A stretch of 64,000 bases of DNA, taken from an uncultured Ruegeria sp. (GTDB taxonomy: Bacteria > Pseudomonadota > Alphaproteobacteria > Rhodobacterales > Rhodobacteraceae). The notes beneath the pieces are model-generated. The model did not search any database, was not told the origin of the DNA, and saw only the letters and a list, made by a program, of their open reading frames with translations. The stretch spans positions 62,001 through 126,000 of the forward strand of contig NZ_CANMFF010000008.1 in the NCBI RefSeq assembly GCF_947497005.1. The letters run 5' to 3'. Shown here one piece after another: positions 19,340 through 29,126 of the stretch. The stretch's first letter is position 1, and every line of letters begins with the position of its first letter. Both the position numbers and the translations under genes were made by a program.

Positions 19340-21267
19340 CCATTCCCCTCCAGATACCGCCGCTTGGCCTCTTCCATCCGGCCCATCTCACGCACCGCGT
19401 TTTCGATGGCGACCTCGTCGCTCTTGTCGGCATAGCGGAACTCGCTGTCGGCGTAGCGGTTTATCTCCTGGATCACCATCTCGACCGTGATCGGCTGGCG
19501 CAGGTCCTCGATCATGGCTTTCTTGGTGTCGTAGTCGCGGAACAGGAACAGGTCGGGGTTTTCCATCCATTCATCGGGCAGTTCGAAATCCATCGCGCGG
19601 ACCTTGACCGCGTCGGTGATGTTTTTGATCGCGCGGCCGGTGAACCGCTCATCCGCTTGTTGGATCGCCTTGAGGTAGGTGCCCATCTTGGCAATCGTGT
19701 CCATCTGGCCGATATCGCCGGACACCCGGTCATAGACCTGCAACAAAGCGTCCTCATGCGGGCGGGAATGGCTTTCGAAACTGGCGGCGACGGCCTTTTT
19801 GATTTCCTGCGCTGCATAGGCTTCGTGCTCGCCCAGCGGGATGTCGTGGTTGCGGCCCATCAGCAGGTGCAGGATGTCGATGTAATCCTCGCGCGTTTGC
19901 GGCCCGTCCACCAGGAACCGTGCACCCGCCCGCTGGCGTAGGGCGTCGTCCACATTCTCAGGGTAGTTCGAGAACATGCCAAAGGTGCAATTGCCGCGCA
20001 CAACGGTGTTGGCGCCCGCAAAGCTCTCCATCAGCACGGCGGTGATTTCCAGTTGCCCGGCTGACGACTGCCGGTCGCCGCGTTTGCCCGCCAGTTGGTC
20101 GATATCGTCGATGGTGCCGAAGCCGATGACCGAGGGGTCGATGATCGTGTTGATGAAGGCCTTAGCGTTCTGACCGGATTTGCCCTGATAGCTGTCGATA
20201 TTGTCGGTGCTCAGGTTCTGATAACGGAACGGATAGCCTGCGTTCTGGCAATAGTCGTTGATCAGCCCGGCCATCATCTGGATCAGGGTGGTCTTGCCGG
20301 TACCCGGTTTGCCGTCGCCCATGAAGGTAAAGATGAACCCGCCGAGCTCGGCAAACGGGTTCAGGCGGCGGTCAAAGTCATAGGCCATCACCATCTTTGC
20401 CAGCTTCATCGCCTGATATTTGGCGATGTGGTTGCCGACCACTTCGTTCGGTTTCTTGAACGTCATGGTCAGGGTGGTGGATTTCGCCTTGGATGCTGGC
20501 TCAAAACCCCGGATCGTCAGATCATCCGCCTCGATATGCCAGGCAGCGTTCTGAAACGGGGCCAGATGACTGGCAGACTGGGCGCGCAGGGCGGCCTTCT
20601 CCATCAGTTGTTCGGCATAGCCGCTGGTGGCCGCGATCAGGTGTGCATCATCGGGGGCATGTTTGGCCAGCGTCTGGTCCAGTTCCCAAAGCGCGCCGTG
20701 CAGGGCGAGTTGACCATTGTCGGTCAGAACCTCTTCGATTTCGTCAACATCAGCAGTGGTTTCACCCAGATGCGAAGACATCAGATAAGCCAGCGCATTG
20801 CCGAACACGTGAGAGGTAATCAAAGCTTCGGCGGTCAGCAGTTCCGAAAACTCGGTCTTGCGTGCAGCGGGCAAATCCCCGGCCAGATTGGCTCGTTTCA
20901 GATCGGCCAGTGGCGTCTGCTCCGCATAAGCCTCGGCAAGCGCCAGAGCAATCGCAATGGCCCGGCGAATGGCCTGCTGCGTGGTGGCCTGCGGCGGCGA
21001 AACCAGCGCATCGCCATCATCCGAAGCCTCGATCCGTTCGACCAGATGCACCCCATCGGTGCGTACGGTTCGACGTGTCACCAGACCCGGCGTTGTCGAC
21101 CGAAACCGTCGCCCGGTTGATACGCCCGGAGAGCGTTCAACGGTGGCTTCAACAGCCTTGGCAATCCGTGGCGCATGCTCGAAACCGTTCAGCAGGGCAG
21201 TCGCTGCCGGATAATGCTTGCGAATATCGTCTTCGCGCAATTCCATCTGATCTGACGTCAAACTCAT
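19336..21267 (-). CDS. AAA+ ATPase, 643 aa
   Basis: Walker A 'GDGKPGTGKTT', Walker B-like 'GFGTIDDID', arginine-finger-like 'DDALRQRAGARFLVDGP'. Confidence 0.9.
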   Translation of the reverse strand: MSLTSDQMELREDDIRKHYPAATALLNGFEHAPRIAKAVEATVERSPGVSTGRRFRSTTPGLVTRRTVRTDGVHLVERIEASDDGDALVSPPQATTQQAIRRAIAIALALAEAYAEQTPLADLKRANLAGDLPAARKTEFSELLTAEALITSHVFGNALAYLMSSHLGETTADVDEIEEVLTDNGQLALHGALWELDQTLAKHAPDDAHLIAATSGYAEQLMEKAALRAQSASHLAPFQNAAWHIEADDLTIRGFEPASKAKSTTLTMTFKKPNEVVGNHIAKYQAMKLAKMVMAYDFDRRLNPFAELGGFIFTFMGDGKPGTGKTTLIQMMAGLINDYCQNAGYPFRYQNLSTDNIDSYQGKSGQNAKAFINTIIDPSVIGFGTIDDIDQLAGKRGDRQSSAGQLEITAVLMESFAGANTVVRGNCTFGMFSNYPENVDDALRQRAGARFLVDGPQTREDYIDILHLLMGRNHDIPLGEHEAYAAQEIKKAVAASFESHSRPHEDALLQVYDRVSGDIGQMDTIAKMGTYLKAIQQADERFTGRAIKNITDAVKVRAMDFELPDEWMENPDLFLFRDYDTKKAMIEDLRQPITVEMVIQEINRYADSEFRYADKSDEVAIENAVREMGRMEEAKRRYLEGNG

Positions 21268-21324
21268 TTCATAAACCGCTCTTGCTTCATCTTTTTAAAA
21301 ATACTCCCGCCGGAGGCGTGAATC

Positions 21325-22443
21325 TCAATATCTCAACACTTGTCCGGCCTTGCTGACGACGAACTTGCGCACATCGGCAAACCCCGGCGGGTTGCGTTCG
21401 GCCAGCACCTGGAACGGACGTTGCGGCAGGATGATCGACCGCTGGGTGCGCGTGGCCCCGGTCTCGGCCCCCTGCCCGCCGAACGGGTCCAGTGCGAAAA
21501 CCTCGCGCTCGACGGTGGAAAACCACCCGGCGCGTTCTTCAATCACCTCTTCGCTTTGCAGCTCTTCGGTGGTCCAGGCCAGCGCCCAATCCTGACCTTG
21601 CGGCGATTGCGCATCTTCCAACACCTGCCGAAGGGGTCCTGATTGCTCGGTAAAGGCCGAAGAATACATCGGCCCCACATGGATGCGGCGCATATGTTTG
21701 GGGTGCAGGTCATCGAAATCCTGATCGAAGCCTTTGGCGATGGTCACAAGTTTCAGACCACCCAAGCTCTGCGCCATCAGATGCGCCTGCACTTCGGGCC
21801 AGCGGCGCTGATCTTTGGGCAGGGCGGTTTTGCCGCTGTCCTCCAGCTGCATCATGTAGATCACCGGTAGGTTGATCTGACTGTCATAGACCGCCCAGTG
21901 GATCATAAACTGCCGCCGCTCGCCCTCATTTCCGATCCAGTGACATTCGGGATCGTTGCGGGCCCAGAACAGCTCTCCTTTCAGCAATTCCTCGTAATAG
22001 AGCCTTTGGGACAGCGCGAATTGCAGCTTGGTTGGGATTTCGCGGTCGCCGATGATCGTCCGCACCATGTCGGTTTTCAGGTCGTCTTCCGAGGGCATAT
22101 TCGCCAGATGCACCTGCGCCTGCTGCGCGTCATTGGCCATGGTCAGCAACTCAGCCGCCACCGGAAACCCACTGTCGCGCTTGTCCATGGCGAGGCTGCC
22201 AAAGAATCGCCCCGTATCGCGCCCGACCAGCAGATATTTCATGGACAGCGCGCGGAAAGTGTAGAGCAGCCCCGAAAGGTAGCGCGACACGATCCGCACC
22301 TCTTGTTTTGAGATCGCGCCCTCCGCCTCCATCGTCGCAGCCACGCGCAGAAGGTGGACGGTGATCACCTCGAATTTGCGGAAGTAGCGGCGCGAGGCGA
22401 AAGTGTCGGTCAGGCCGACATGGTCTTGGGTGGGGTCACTCAT
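21325..22443 (-). CDS. Uncharacterised 372-aa protein in AAA+ operon
   Basis: Long ORF, 4-nt overlap with upstream gene; no recognised family. Confidence 0.8.
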   Translation of the reverse strand: MSDPTQDHVGLTDTFASRRYFRKFEVITVHLLRVAATMEAEGAISKQEVRIVSRYLSGLLYTFRALSMKYLLVGRDTGRFFGSLAMDKRDSGFPVAAELLTMANDAQQAQVHLANMPSEDDLKTDMVRTIIGDREIPTKLQFALSQRLYYEELLKGELFWARNDPECHWIGNEGERRQFMIHWAVYDSQINLPVIYMMQLEDSGKTALPKDQRRWPEVQAHLMAQSLGGLKLVTIAKGFDQDFDDLHPKHMRRIHVGPMYSSAFTEQSGPLRQVLEDAQSPQGQDWALAWTTEELQSEEVIEERAGWFSTVEREVFALDPFGGQGAETGATRTQRSIILPQRPFQVLAERNPPGFADVRKFVVSKAGQVLRY

Positions 22444-22700
22444 AAACGGTTCCCAAACCTATCGAAATGCCATGGACGATTTTTCTTTTCGATTTTCAGC
22501 ATTTCTTCTTTGAGCATCCTTAGCGAATACAGAAGTAGCCAAAAGCTACCGAGTACAACGGATAAGCCCACTAGCTGGAAGAGGAAATCGTATTCACCCA
22601 AAAACCTTTGAGTTACGAAAAATACGAAAAGCATCGCTCCAACTATGCACCCGAACATCGCTAGCAGCTTGAGGAGCAGAATGAATACGTCTTTCGTCAC
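22440..22700 (-). CDS. Small two-TM protein in AAA+ operon
   Basis: 86 aa, 'FILLLKLLAMFGCIVGAMLFVFFVTQRFL' and 'LFQLVGLSVVLGSFWLLLYSL'; AT-rich relative to neighbours. Confidence 0.65.
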   Translation of the reverse strand: MTKDVFILLLKLLAMFGCIVGAMLFVFFVTQRFLGEYDFLFQLVGLSVVLGSFWLLLYSLRMLKEEMLKIEKKNRPWHFDRFGNRL

Positions 22701-22720
22701 GTCAAATCTCGCTGACTAGC

Positions 22721-23800
22721 TCAACCCCCGTACAAATTCTTATCATGCTTCTCGACAATCGAGGCAAACCGGCGGGCAAAGCGCTCATCCGCCTTGGCCT
22801 TCTTCTCCAGCACGTCGCGGGCAAAGACCATGTGATCCTCATGTGCCTCGAGCATGTCGGCCATCTTCTGGTTGGTCGCGGTGCCGATGGCGGCCATGGC
22901 GGTTTGCGCCTCTTGGTCGGTCTGAACGCCGATCTCGTTGATGCGGTGGGCCACGTCCTGCTGCTGTGCGGTTTTCAGCGATTTGGTCAGCGCGTCATAC
23001 AGCACCACGCGCTGTTGCGTGTCTGTCTGCAGCTTGTTAATCAGCACCATCTGCGTCGCCGCCTGGTTCTGCAGGGAATCGACCCAAGTCTTGCCCTTTT
23101 CGATATAGCGCTCCAGCGTCTGCGACTTGGCCAACTTGACCTGCTCTTCCTGAACTTTGGCGTTGTATTGCTTGTTCAGCTCGGCCAATTCAGTCTCTAA
23201 CTGAGTGCGCGCGGCGGCGTCCTGTTCGACGCTGATCTTGTTTTCCAGCGTGATGATCGTCGGGTCCATGCCCTGAATCTCAGACCGCAGTGCCTCCAGT
23301 TCGGCCACAGTCGCCTCACGGTCGTCCAGCGTGACGGTCAGGTTCTCTTCGACTTTGACGCGCTGTTCTTCCAGCACCGACAACTGCCCCTCAAGCAGCT
23401 TCACGATCACGTCGGATTTGGCGATCAGGTCCTGCAGCTTGTCATCGATATTGGCGGTGCGCATACGTTCCTGCCGCATCGATTCAGATTTGCCTTTGGA
23501 AAAGATGCCGACAAAGCTCTCCCATCCGGATTTCGAGCGCATCTCGTCAAAATCCTTGGAAAAGGCGCTGGTGACGTCGTCCAGACCCATGATCAACTCA
23601 GCGATGTTGGCATTCATCACCTCGGTATGGGCGTGCACGTCTTCGAGCGTGGCGTTTTCGATGTCGATATCCGCTTCGGCCGTGCCGATCTTGGCCCGCG
23701 CCGCATCGATGCGTGAGGTCAGCCCTTCAATTTGCGACTGGCTTTCACGTACTTTGGTTTGCGTTTCCTTAATAAGCGCTTCGAATTGCTGGTTCGACAT
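22721..23800 (-). CDS. Coiled-coil protein, TelA/toxic-anion-resistance-like
   Basis: 359 aa, heptad-rich; 'FVGIFSKGKSESMRQERMRTANIDDKLQDLIAKSDVIVKLLEGQLSVLEEQR' resembles the TelA/KlaA core. First gene of operon; good SD (agagga). Confidence 0.65.
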   Translation of the reverse strand: MSNQQFEALIKETQTKVRESQSQIEGLTSRIDAARAKIGTAEADIDIENATLEDVHAHTEVMNANIAELIMGLDDVTSAFSKDFDEMRSKSGWESFVGIFSKGKSESMRQERMRTANIDDKLQDLIAKSDVIVKLLEGQLSVLEEQRVKVEENLTVTLDDREATVAELEALRSEIQGMDPTIITLENKISVEQDAAARTQLETELAELNKQYNAKVQEEQVKLAKSQTLERYIEKGKTWVDSLQNQAATQMVLINKLQTDTQQRVVLYDALTKSLKTAQQQDVAHRINEIGVQTDQEAQTAMAAIGTATNQKMADMLEAHEDHMVFARDVLEKKAKADERFARRFASIVEKHDKNLYGG

Positions 23801-24087
23801 CTCTGCTGTCCTCTTTTTCTTTAATTACCCAATAAGATAGGGAATGTTACGGCCATTTACATCCCTTTGGGCCCAAAAATCAGGGGAACTTTGGCAAACT
23901 CACGACGGAAAGGAAAGGTACGTGGTTGCACCCTGACTTAGAACTTGGCGCTGCGGCCAAGTTGCAACGCCGGCGCCCGAAAAAATTTGATCAAAACTGG
24001 AATGATCAGCCTAACTCAGTGGCCATAGACAAAGCAGGCAACACCTGTTTGTGTGCGCCCAACTCAATTTCTGCGCGGAGGAAGATC

Positions 24088-25563
24088 ATGCTGGATGCAT
24101 CGACCGATTTGAAATCAATCCTGAAGAACCCCGAACTGCTTGCTACCAAGGCCTATATCGGCGGTCAGTGGGTAGACGGTGACAATGGTACGTTCAAAGT
24201 GACCAACCCGGCGCGTGGCGATGTGATCGCCGAGGTTGCCGATGTCAGCCGCGCTCAAGTGGCCGGAGCAATCGCACAAGCCGAAGCCGCGCAGAAGGAA
24301 TGGGCCAAACTGACCGGCAAGGAACGCGCGGTGATCCTGCGGCGCTGGTTCGATCTGATGATGGAAAACGCGGAAGACCTGGGTAAAATCCTGACCGCTG
24401 AGCAGGGCAAGCCGCTGGCAGAGGCCGTCGGCGAGATCGGCTATGGCGCGTCTTTCATTGAGTTTTTTGGGGAAGAGGCCAAGCGTGTCTACGGCGAGAC
24501 CATCCCGGGCCATCAGCGTGACAAACGGATCATGGTGCTAAAACAGCCCATTGGTGTGGCGGCCTCGATCACGCCTTGGAACTTCCCGAATGCTATGATC
24601 ACCCGTAAGGCAGGACCAGCGCTGGCCGCGGGCTGTGCCTTTGTTGCGCGTCCAGCCGCAGAAACCCCTCTTTCTGCGCTGGTTCTGGCGCTACTGGCAG
24701 AACAGGCCGGCGTTCCCGCAGGCGTGTTCAACGTTGTGCCTTCGTCCCGGGCCAGCGAGATCGGCAAGGAGTTCTGCGAAAACCCCGGTGTGCGCAAGCT
24801 GACCTTTACCGGTTCTACTGAAGTGGGCCGCATTTTGCTGCGCCAGGCTGCCGATCAGGTCATGAAATGCTCGATGGAACTGGGCGGCAACGCGCCGTTC
24901 ATCGTGTTTGACGATGCCGATCTGGATGCGGCGATCGAAGGCGCGATGCTGTGCAAATTCCGCAACAACGGCCAGACCTGTGTTTGCGCCAACCGCATCT
25001 ATGTACAAGCCGGTGTTTATGACGCATTCGCTGCCAAGCTGAAAGCGGCGGTCGAAGCACTGGAAATCGGCGACGGCTTGACCGAAGGCACCACAACGGG
25101 TCCGCTGATTAATGCAGATGCGGTCGCCAAAGTCGAAGAGCATATCAAGGACGTGACCGAAAAAGGCGGAGCGGTTCTGACCGGAGGCCTGCCGCATGAT
25201 CTAGGCGGTACGTTCTTCCAGCCGACCATCGTAACCGGTGTGACACAGGATATGATGGTGGCGCAGGACGAGACTTTTGGTCCGCTGGCCCCACTGTTCA
25301 AGTTTGAAGATGAAGATGACGTAATCGCGATGGCCAACGACACGATCTTTGGTCTGGCATCGTATTTCTATGCCAAGGACCTGAGCCGCGTCTACAAGGT
25401 AGCCGAGGCGCTGGAATACGGCATCGTTGGCGTGAACACCGGCATCATCTCGACCGAGCTGGGCCCATTTGGCGGCGTCAAGCAATCCGGTCTGGGCCGC
25501 GAAGGCAGCCATCACGGCATGGAAGACTATCTGGAGATGAAATACGTCTGCCTGTCGGTCTGA
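24088..25563 (+). CDS. gabD: NAD(P)-dependent succinate-semialdehyde dehydrogenase-type ALDH
   Basis: 'GVAASITPWNFPNAMITRKAGPALAAGCAF', 'MELGGNAPFIVFDDADLDAA', 'NNGQTCVCANRIYVQ'; start re-placed at 'MLDASTDLKS'. Confidence 0.9.
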   Translation: MLDASTDLKSILKNPELLATKAYIGGQWVDGDNGTFKVTNPARGDVIAEVADVSRAQVAGAIAQAEAAQKEWAKLTGKERAVILRRWFDLMMENAEDLGKILTAEQGKPLAEAVGEIGYGASFIEFFGEEAKRVYGETIPGHQRDKRIMVLKQPIGVAASITPWNFPNAMITRKAGPALAAGCAFVARPAAETPLSALVLALLAEQAGVPAGVFNVVPSSRASEIGKEFCENPGVRKLTFTGSTEVGRILLRQAADQVMKCSMELGGNAPFIVFDDADLDAAIEGAMLCKFRNNGQTCVCANRIYVQAGVYDAFAAKLKAAVEALEIGDGLTEGTTTGPLINADAVAKVEEHIKDVTEKGGAVLTGGLPHDLGGTFFQPTIVTGVTQDMMVAQDETFGPLAPLFKFEDEDDVIAMANDTIFGLASYFYAKDLSRVYKVAEALEYGIVGVNTGIISTELGPFGGVKQSGLGREGSHHGMEDYLEMKYVCLSV

Positions 25564-25569
25564 TCTTAA

Positions 25570-25600
25570 AAGGCCCCGGCGCTACATGCCGGGGCCGTTC
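25570..25600 (+). terminator. Hairpin terminator after ALDH gene
   Basis: ggccccggc-gctacat-gccggggcc, 9-bp perfect GC stem 8 nt after stop. Confidence 0.7.
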
Positions 25601-25744
25601 AGTTGTGACAGGACTGCAAACAGACCGCCATATTCTGGCAATGACCCGCGTTCATCCGCCTTTCATCCAAATTTAAAAAGGACAACAACCGTTGTCATTG
25701 CGCTTTGTTTGCCTGACTTCTGCCAAATTACGTCCTTCCTTATC

Positions 25745-26178
25745 GTCAGAAACATCGCCGAAGGGGTCGATACCAGCCGTGAGACCTCGACCGAGATCAT
25801 CGCGACGATCGATGGCCTGACACTGATCTACACCGAAAGCCAGTCTGGCCGCCTGCATGAGCCCGGCGCGGTGAATTGGATCGAAGACACCCAATACGCC
25901 ACTGCCAACGAAGGCGGATCGCGCGATTGGGTGATCTGCCATAAGGACGGCACCGAAATTGACGAGAACGGTGCCGGTTTCGAGAAAGCCATCATCCAGA
26001 TCGGCCACTACTCCGACAAACGCACGGACAGCAAAGGCGTTGAGCCAGAAAGTTTGACCGAGGCGATTTTAATGGCACCCCGATGATTGTTGCTGGTGCC
26101 GAGCGCGCCTTGGGCGAGACGCTTGTAATGACCGACAATGACGGCGTCGACGATGTCCCGGACGAGGTGGTGTTCTGA
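25745..26178 (+). pseudogene. Possible frameshifted small gene of unknown function
   Basis: Frame 1 '..IAEGVDTSRETSTEIIATIDGLTLIYTESQSGRLHEPGAVNWIEDTQYA..' ends at 26086. Shifting frame at the TTTT run (~26067-26070) continues '..LTEAILNGTPMIVAGAERALGETLVMTDNDGVDDVPDEVVF*' to 26178. Left boundary uncertain. Confidence 0.35.
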
Positions 26179-26381
26179 TCCATCGGCTCTGTGAGGATGA
26201 GAACAGGCCCTAACGCTGGCGTTATTAAGGCCTCACACAAAGATGCGCGGAACCTTTCGCGCGCACCGAACGCATCCCGTGCAACTTTGATTTTCGATTC
26301 AGTGTCGACCCTTCTGGCTTGACGTCCCGATCTTACAACCATAGAGAGGCGGCTTTCGCAAATTCATCGGGAGCTTCTGGT

Positions 26382-27632
26382 ATGGCGTCTTATGGCCCTG
26401 TATTAGGCATTGATTTCGGCACCTCAAACTCTGCAGCCGGTTATCTGGTGGATGGCAGCCCGCAACTTGTCGAGGTGGAGCCCGGGCAACAAACTCTTCC
26501 CACTACTTTTTTCTTCGATTTTGAATCGCGCAAGACATTGATGGGCGAGCCTGCAAATGCTGCGCTGCTGAACGGGGCAGAGGGTCGGTTCATGCGTGCC
26601 CTGAAACGGGTATTGGGCACCAGCCTGATGCACGAAAAACGCCAGATCCTGAATGAACGCGTTACCTTCGTCGATGTCATCTCACGCTTTCTGGCCCGGA
26701 TCAAAGCACAGGCGGAGGCGCAGGCAGGATGTGCCATCGACCGTGTTCTATCGGGCCGCCCGGTGGTGTTTCACGGTATGGGCGATACGCGGGAAAACCA
26801 GGCAGAGGCCGACTTGCGATCCTGCTATTTGGCCGCCGGGTTCAAACAGGTGGACTTCATGCCTGAACCTGTCGCAGCAGCGATTTCAAGCGGTGCATTG
26901 GATCGCCCCGATCAGATCGGACTGATTGTGGATATCGGCGGCGGAACTTCGGATTTTTCCCTTTTTCGGTCAAACGATGATCAAATCGGGATTCTGGCAA
27001 ATCACGGCGTAAGGATCGGCGGCACGGATTTTGATCGGTCGATCAGTGTGGATCAGGTGATGCCACTTCTGGGCAAGGGGACAGAGCTGCGCAAGGTAAT
27101 TGGTGGCGGGACCACGCCCACTCCGGTCGCGATCTTCAGCGATCTAGCCACGTGGGAGAAGATACCTTTCCTCTACACCGCCCAGAACCGCCGCTTGGCG
27201 GATGAGATGGCGCGGTTGGCACAGGAACCTGAAAAACTGACACGTCTGGCAACAGTTCTGCGGGATGAGCTGGGCCACGACATGGCCTTCGCGGTGGAAC
27301 AGGGCAAGATTGCTGCCAATACGCAGAAGGCCAATGCCGCCATCCTTCTGGATCAGATCGAACGCAACCTGTCGGTCCCAGTTCGAATGGAAGACCTCGA
27401 CTCGATCCTTACGCCACATGCCCGCACGCTGAGCGATGGGGTTGCGGAAACCCTGCGCCTTGCAGGCCTTGCGGCGGATCAGGTTGATTGCGTTGTATAT
27501 GTTGGCGGATCCAGCCTGATGTCTACGGTCACCGATACGATGAAGGCTGTCTTTCCCAACGCACAACACCGGTTTTCCGAGGTCTTCACAGCCGTCGCCG
27601 ACGGTCTGGCGATTGCGGCCAACAGGCCCTGA
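26382..27632 (+). CDS. Hsp70/DnaK-family protein (YegD-like)
   Basis: 'GPVLGIDFGTSNSAAGYLVDG', 'PEPVAAAISSG', 'GLIVDIGGGTSDFSLFR', 'VVYVGGSSLMSTVTDTMKAVFPNAQ'; start at the ATG after SD gggag. Confidence 0.9.
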   Translation: MASYGPVLGIDFGTSNSAAGYLVDGSPQLVEVEPGQQTLPTTFFFDFESRKTLMGEPANAALLNGAEGRFMRALKRVLGTSLMHEKRQILNERVTFVDVISRFLARIKAQAEAQAGCAIDRVLSGRPVVFHGMGDTRENQAEADLRSCYLAAGFKQVDFMPEPVAAAISSGALDRPDQIGLIVDIGGGTSDFSLFRSNDDQIGILANHGVRIGGTDFDRSISVDQVMPLLGKGTELRKVIGGGTTPTPVAIFSDLATWEKIPFLYTAQNRRLADEMARLAQEPEKLTRLATVLRDELGHDMAFAVEQGKIAANTQKANAAILLDQIERNLSVPVRMEDLDSILTPHARTLSDGVAETLRLAGLAADQVDCVVYVGGSSLMSTVTDTMKAVFPNAQHRFSEVFTAVADGLAIAANRP

Positions 27633-27639
27633 ATGTACA

Positions 27640-27669
27640 ACGCCCCGCGTCTGGAGGAACGCGGGGCGT
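27640..27669. terminator. Bidirectional hairpin between convergent hsp70-like and hsp20 genes
   Basis: acgccccgcgt / acgcggggcgt, perfect 11-bp stem. Confidence 0.65.
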
Positions 27670-27719
27670 GTGATGCGACAGTCCGGGAGGAGGAGACTGC
27701 CGCAGGAGTTTCAGAAGCC

Positions 27720-28187
27720 TCAGTTCACGGCTTTAGCGTCAACCACGTCCTTCTCGATGGCCTTGGCCGAGGTGATCTCGATCCGGCGCGGTTTCAGGGC
27801 TTCTGGAACTTCGCGCTTCAGTTCGATGTTCAGCATTCCGTTTTCGTGGCTCGCGCCGGTGATGCGGACATGGTCTGCCAGCGCAAACCGACGCTCGAAC
27901 GCGCGGGTGGCGATGCCACGATGCAGATAGCTGCGTTCCTTGTCTTCGGCGGCTTTTTTGCCAGCCACGACCAGCGAATTCTCTTTCACTTCGACAGTCA
28001 GGTCATTTTCAGAAAAACCGGCAACTGCTACCGAAATCCGGTAAGTGTCGACGTCGGTTTTTTCAATGTTGTAAGGCGGATAGCTGGGCTGAGCCACATC
28101 ATTGGTCAGAACGCGGTCCATCATGTCGGCGATCTGGTCGAAACCAATGGTTGCGCGGTGCAGCGGTGCAAAATCAAATGTACGCAT
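27720..28187 (-). CDS. Hsp20/alpha-crystallin small heat shock protein
   Basis: 'YPPYNIEKTDVDTYRISVAVAGFSENDLTVEVKENSLVVAGKK..RSYLHRGIATRAFERRFALADHV...NGMLNIELKREVPEALKPRRIEI'. Confidence 0.95.
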   Translation of the reverse strand: MRTFDFAPLHRATIGFDQIADMMDRVLTNDVAQPSYPPYNIEKTDVDTYRISVAVAGFSENDLTVEVKENSLVVAGKKAAEDKERSYLHRGIATRAFERRFALADHVRITGASHENGMLNIELKREVPEALKPRRIEITSAKAIEKDVVDAKAVN

Positions 28188-28310
28188 GTGTCGTATCCTC
28201 ATCCTTGAGCGATTCACGATTTATGCCCTCCAACTGGACGGGCGATTAAAGGTACCGGACCCCATTGTGGCGATCCGATATACATCACATGGGCAGCGAT
28301 CTAACCGAGT

Positions 28311-29126
28311 TCAACCCCCGCCAGAACTGATGAATTTCGCACCGGACCCGTACTTACCGGAACCAACCTGCAATCGGCGGATCGAAGCCTTGGGCTGCGG
28401 CGCGTCGCGCCGCATGATGGCCTTGAGCTCGGCGACAATCCCGTCAAGCTCCATGCCAAACCCCACCTTTCTTTGACCGTTTGTGCCAACCGCCGAAACC
28501 ACCGACAGGATCTGCCAACGCGAACCGTTTTTCGCCAGAATGGCGGATCCGGAAGACCCGAACGTGATATCGCAATCAAAGGTGATCAAGCCCTGCCTGC
28601 GGTCGATGATTCGGCACGACCGTTCCCGCGTGATCGCCTCGGACCGTCCTCGCCCGTACGAAGCAATACTGATCTCGTTGCCCGGAACGCGCCCGCTGTG
28701 CAGCGCAAAAGGGTCGGCGACGGAATAGGGGATCGACTCATCCAGCCGCATCAGAGCCACATCCATCTGAACGCCTTCGTGCGAAAGCGGGTTGTGCGAA
28801 CCATAGCTGGGATGAACGGCGATTTGCGCAACCTGCCGTTCGGCCAATGCGTTACCGTTGCTGAGGCCCGCGCGAAAGGTGATGTCTTCAGGCCTATATG
28901 GTTTTCCCGTTCGCCGGTCCACAGCGCAGTGTGCAGCCGTCAGAACCACATCCTGAGCGATTAAAGTGCCGGTGCAATAAGAACCGTCGCCGACATCCAG
29001 ACGTCCGATAGCTTCCCAACCATAGAGATCATCCCGGTCCGTCAGCTTTCGCTTGTTGGCTTGCCCAAAAGACGCTGTCGCCAGAACACTCAGGCCCAAA
29101 ATCAGGCTCCAGAAAACTCTATTCAT
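28311..29126 (-). CDS. Secreted trypsin-like serine protease
   Basis: Signal peptide; 'VVLTAAHCAVD', 'DVALMRLD', 'DITFGSSGSAIL' catalytic triad context. Confidence 0.88.
   Translation of the reverse strand: MNRVFWSLILGLSVLATASFGQANKRKLTDRDDLYGWEAIGRLDVGDGSYCTGTLIAQDVVLTAAHCAVDRRTGKPYRPEDITFRAGLSNGNALAERQVAQIAVHPSYGSHNPLSHEGVQMDVALMRLDESIPYSVADPFALHSGRVPGNEISIASYGRGRSEAITRERSCRIIDRRQGLITFDCDITFGSSGSAILAKNGSRWQILSVVSAVGTNGQRKVGFGMELDGIVAELKAIMRRDAPQPKASIRRLQVGSGKYGSGAKFISSGGG

Noticed and set aside
20095-21120. 341-aa plus-strand ORF opposite the AAA+ gene
   Set aside because: Antisense shadow of a high-GC coding region; composition (Gln/Arg/His-rich, no motifs) is non-coding-like and the AAA+ frame has Walker motifs.
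22721-23800. Reading the coiled-coil protein as a phage-shock PspA/Vipp1 homolog
   Set aside because: Length and the central 'FVGIFSKGKSESMRQERMRTANIDDKLQDL' fit TelA-like proteins better; PspA hallmarks not evident, though profile search is needed.
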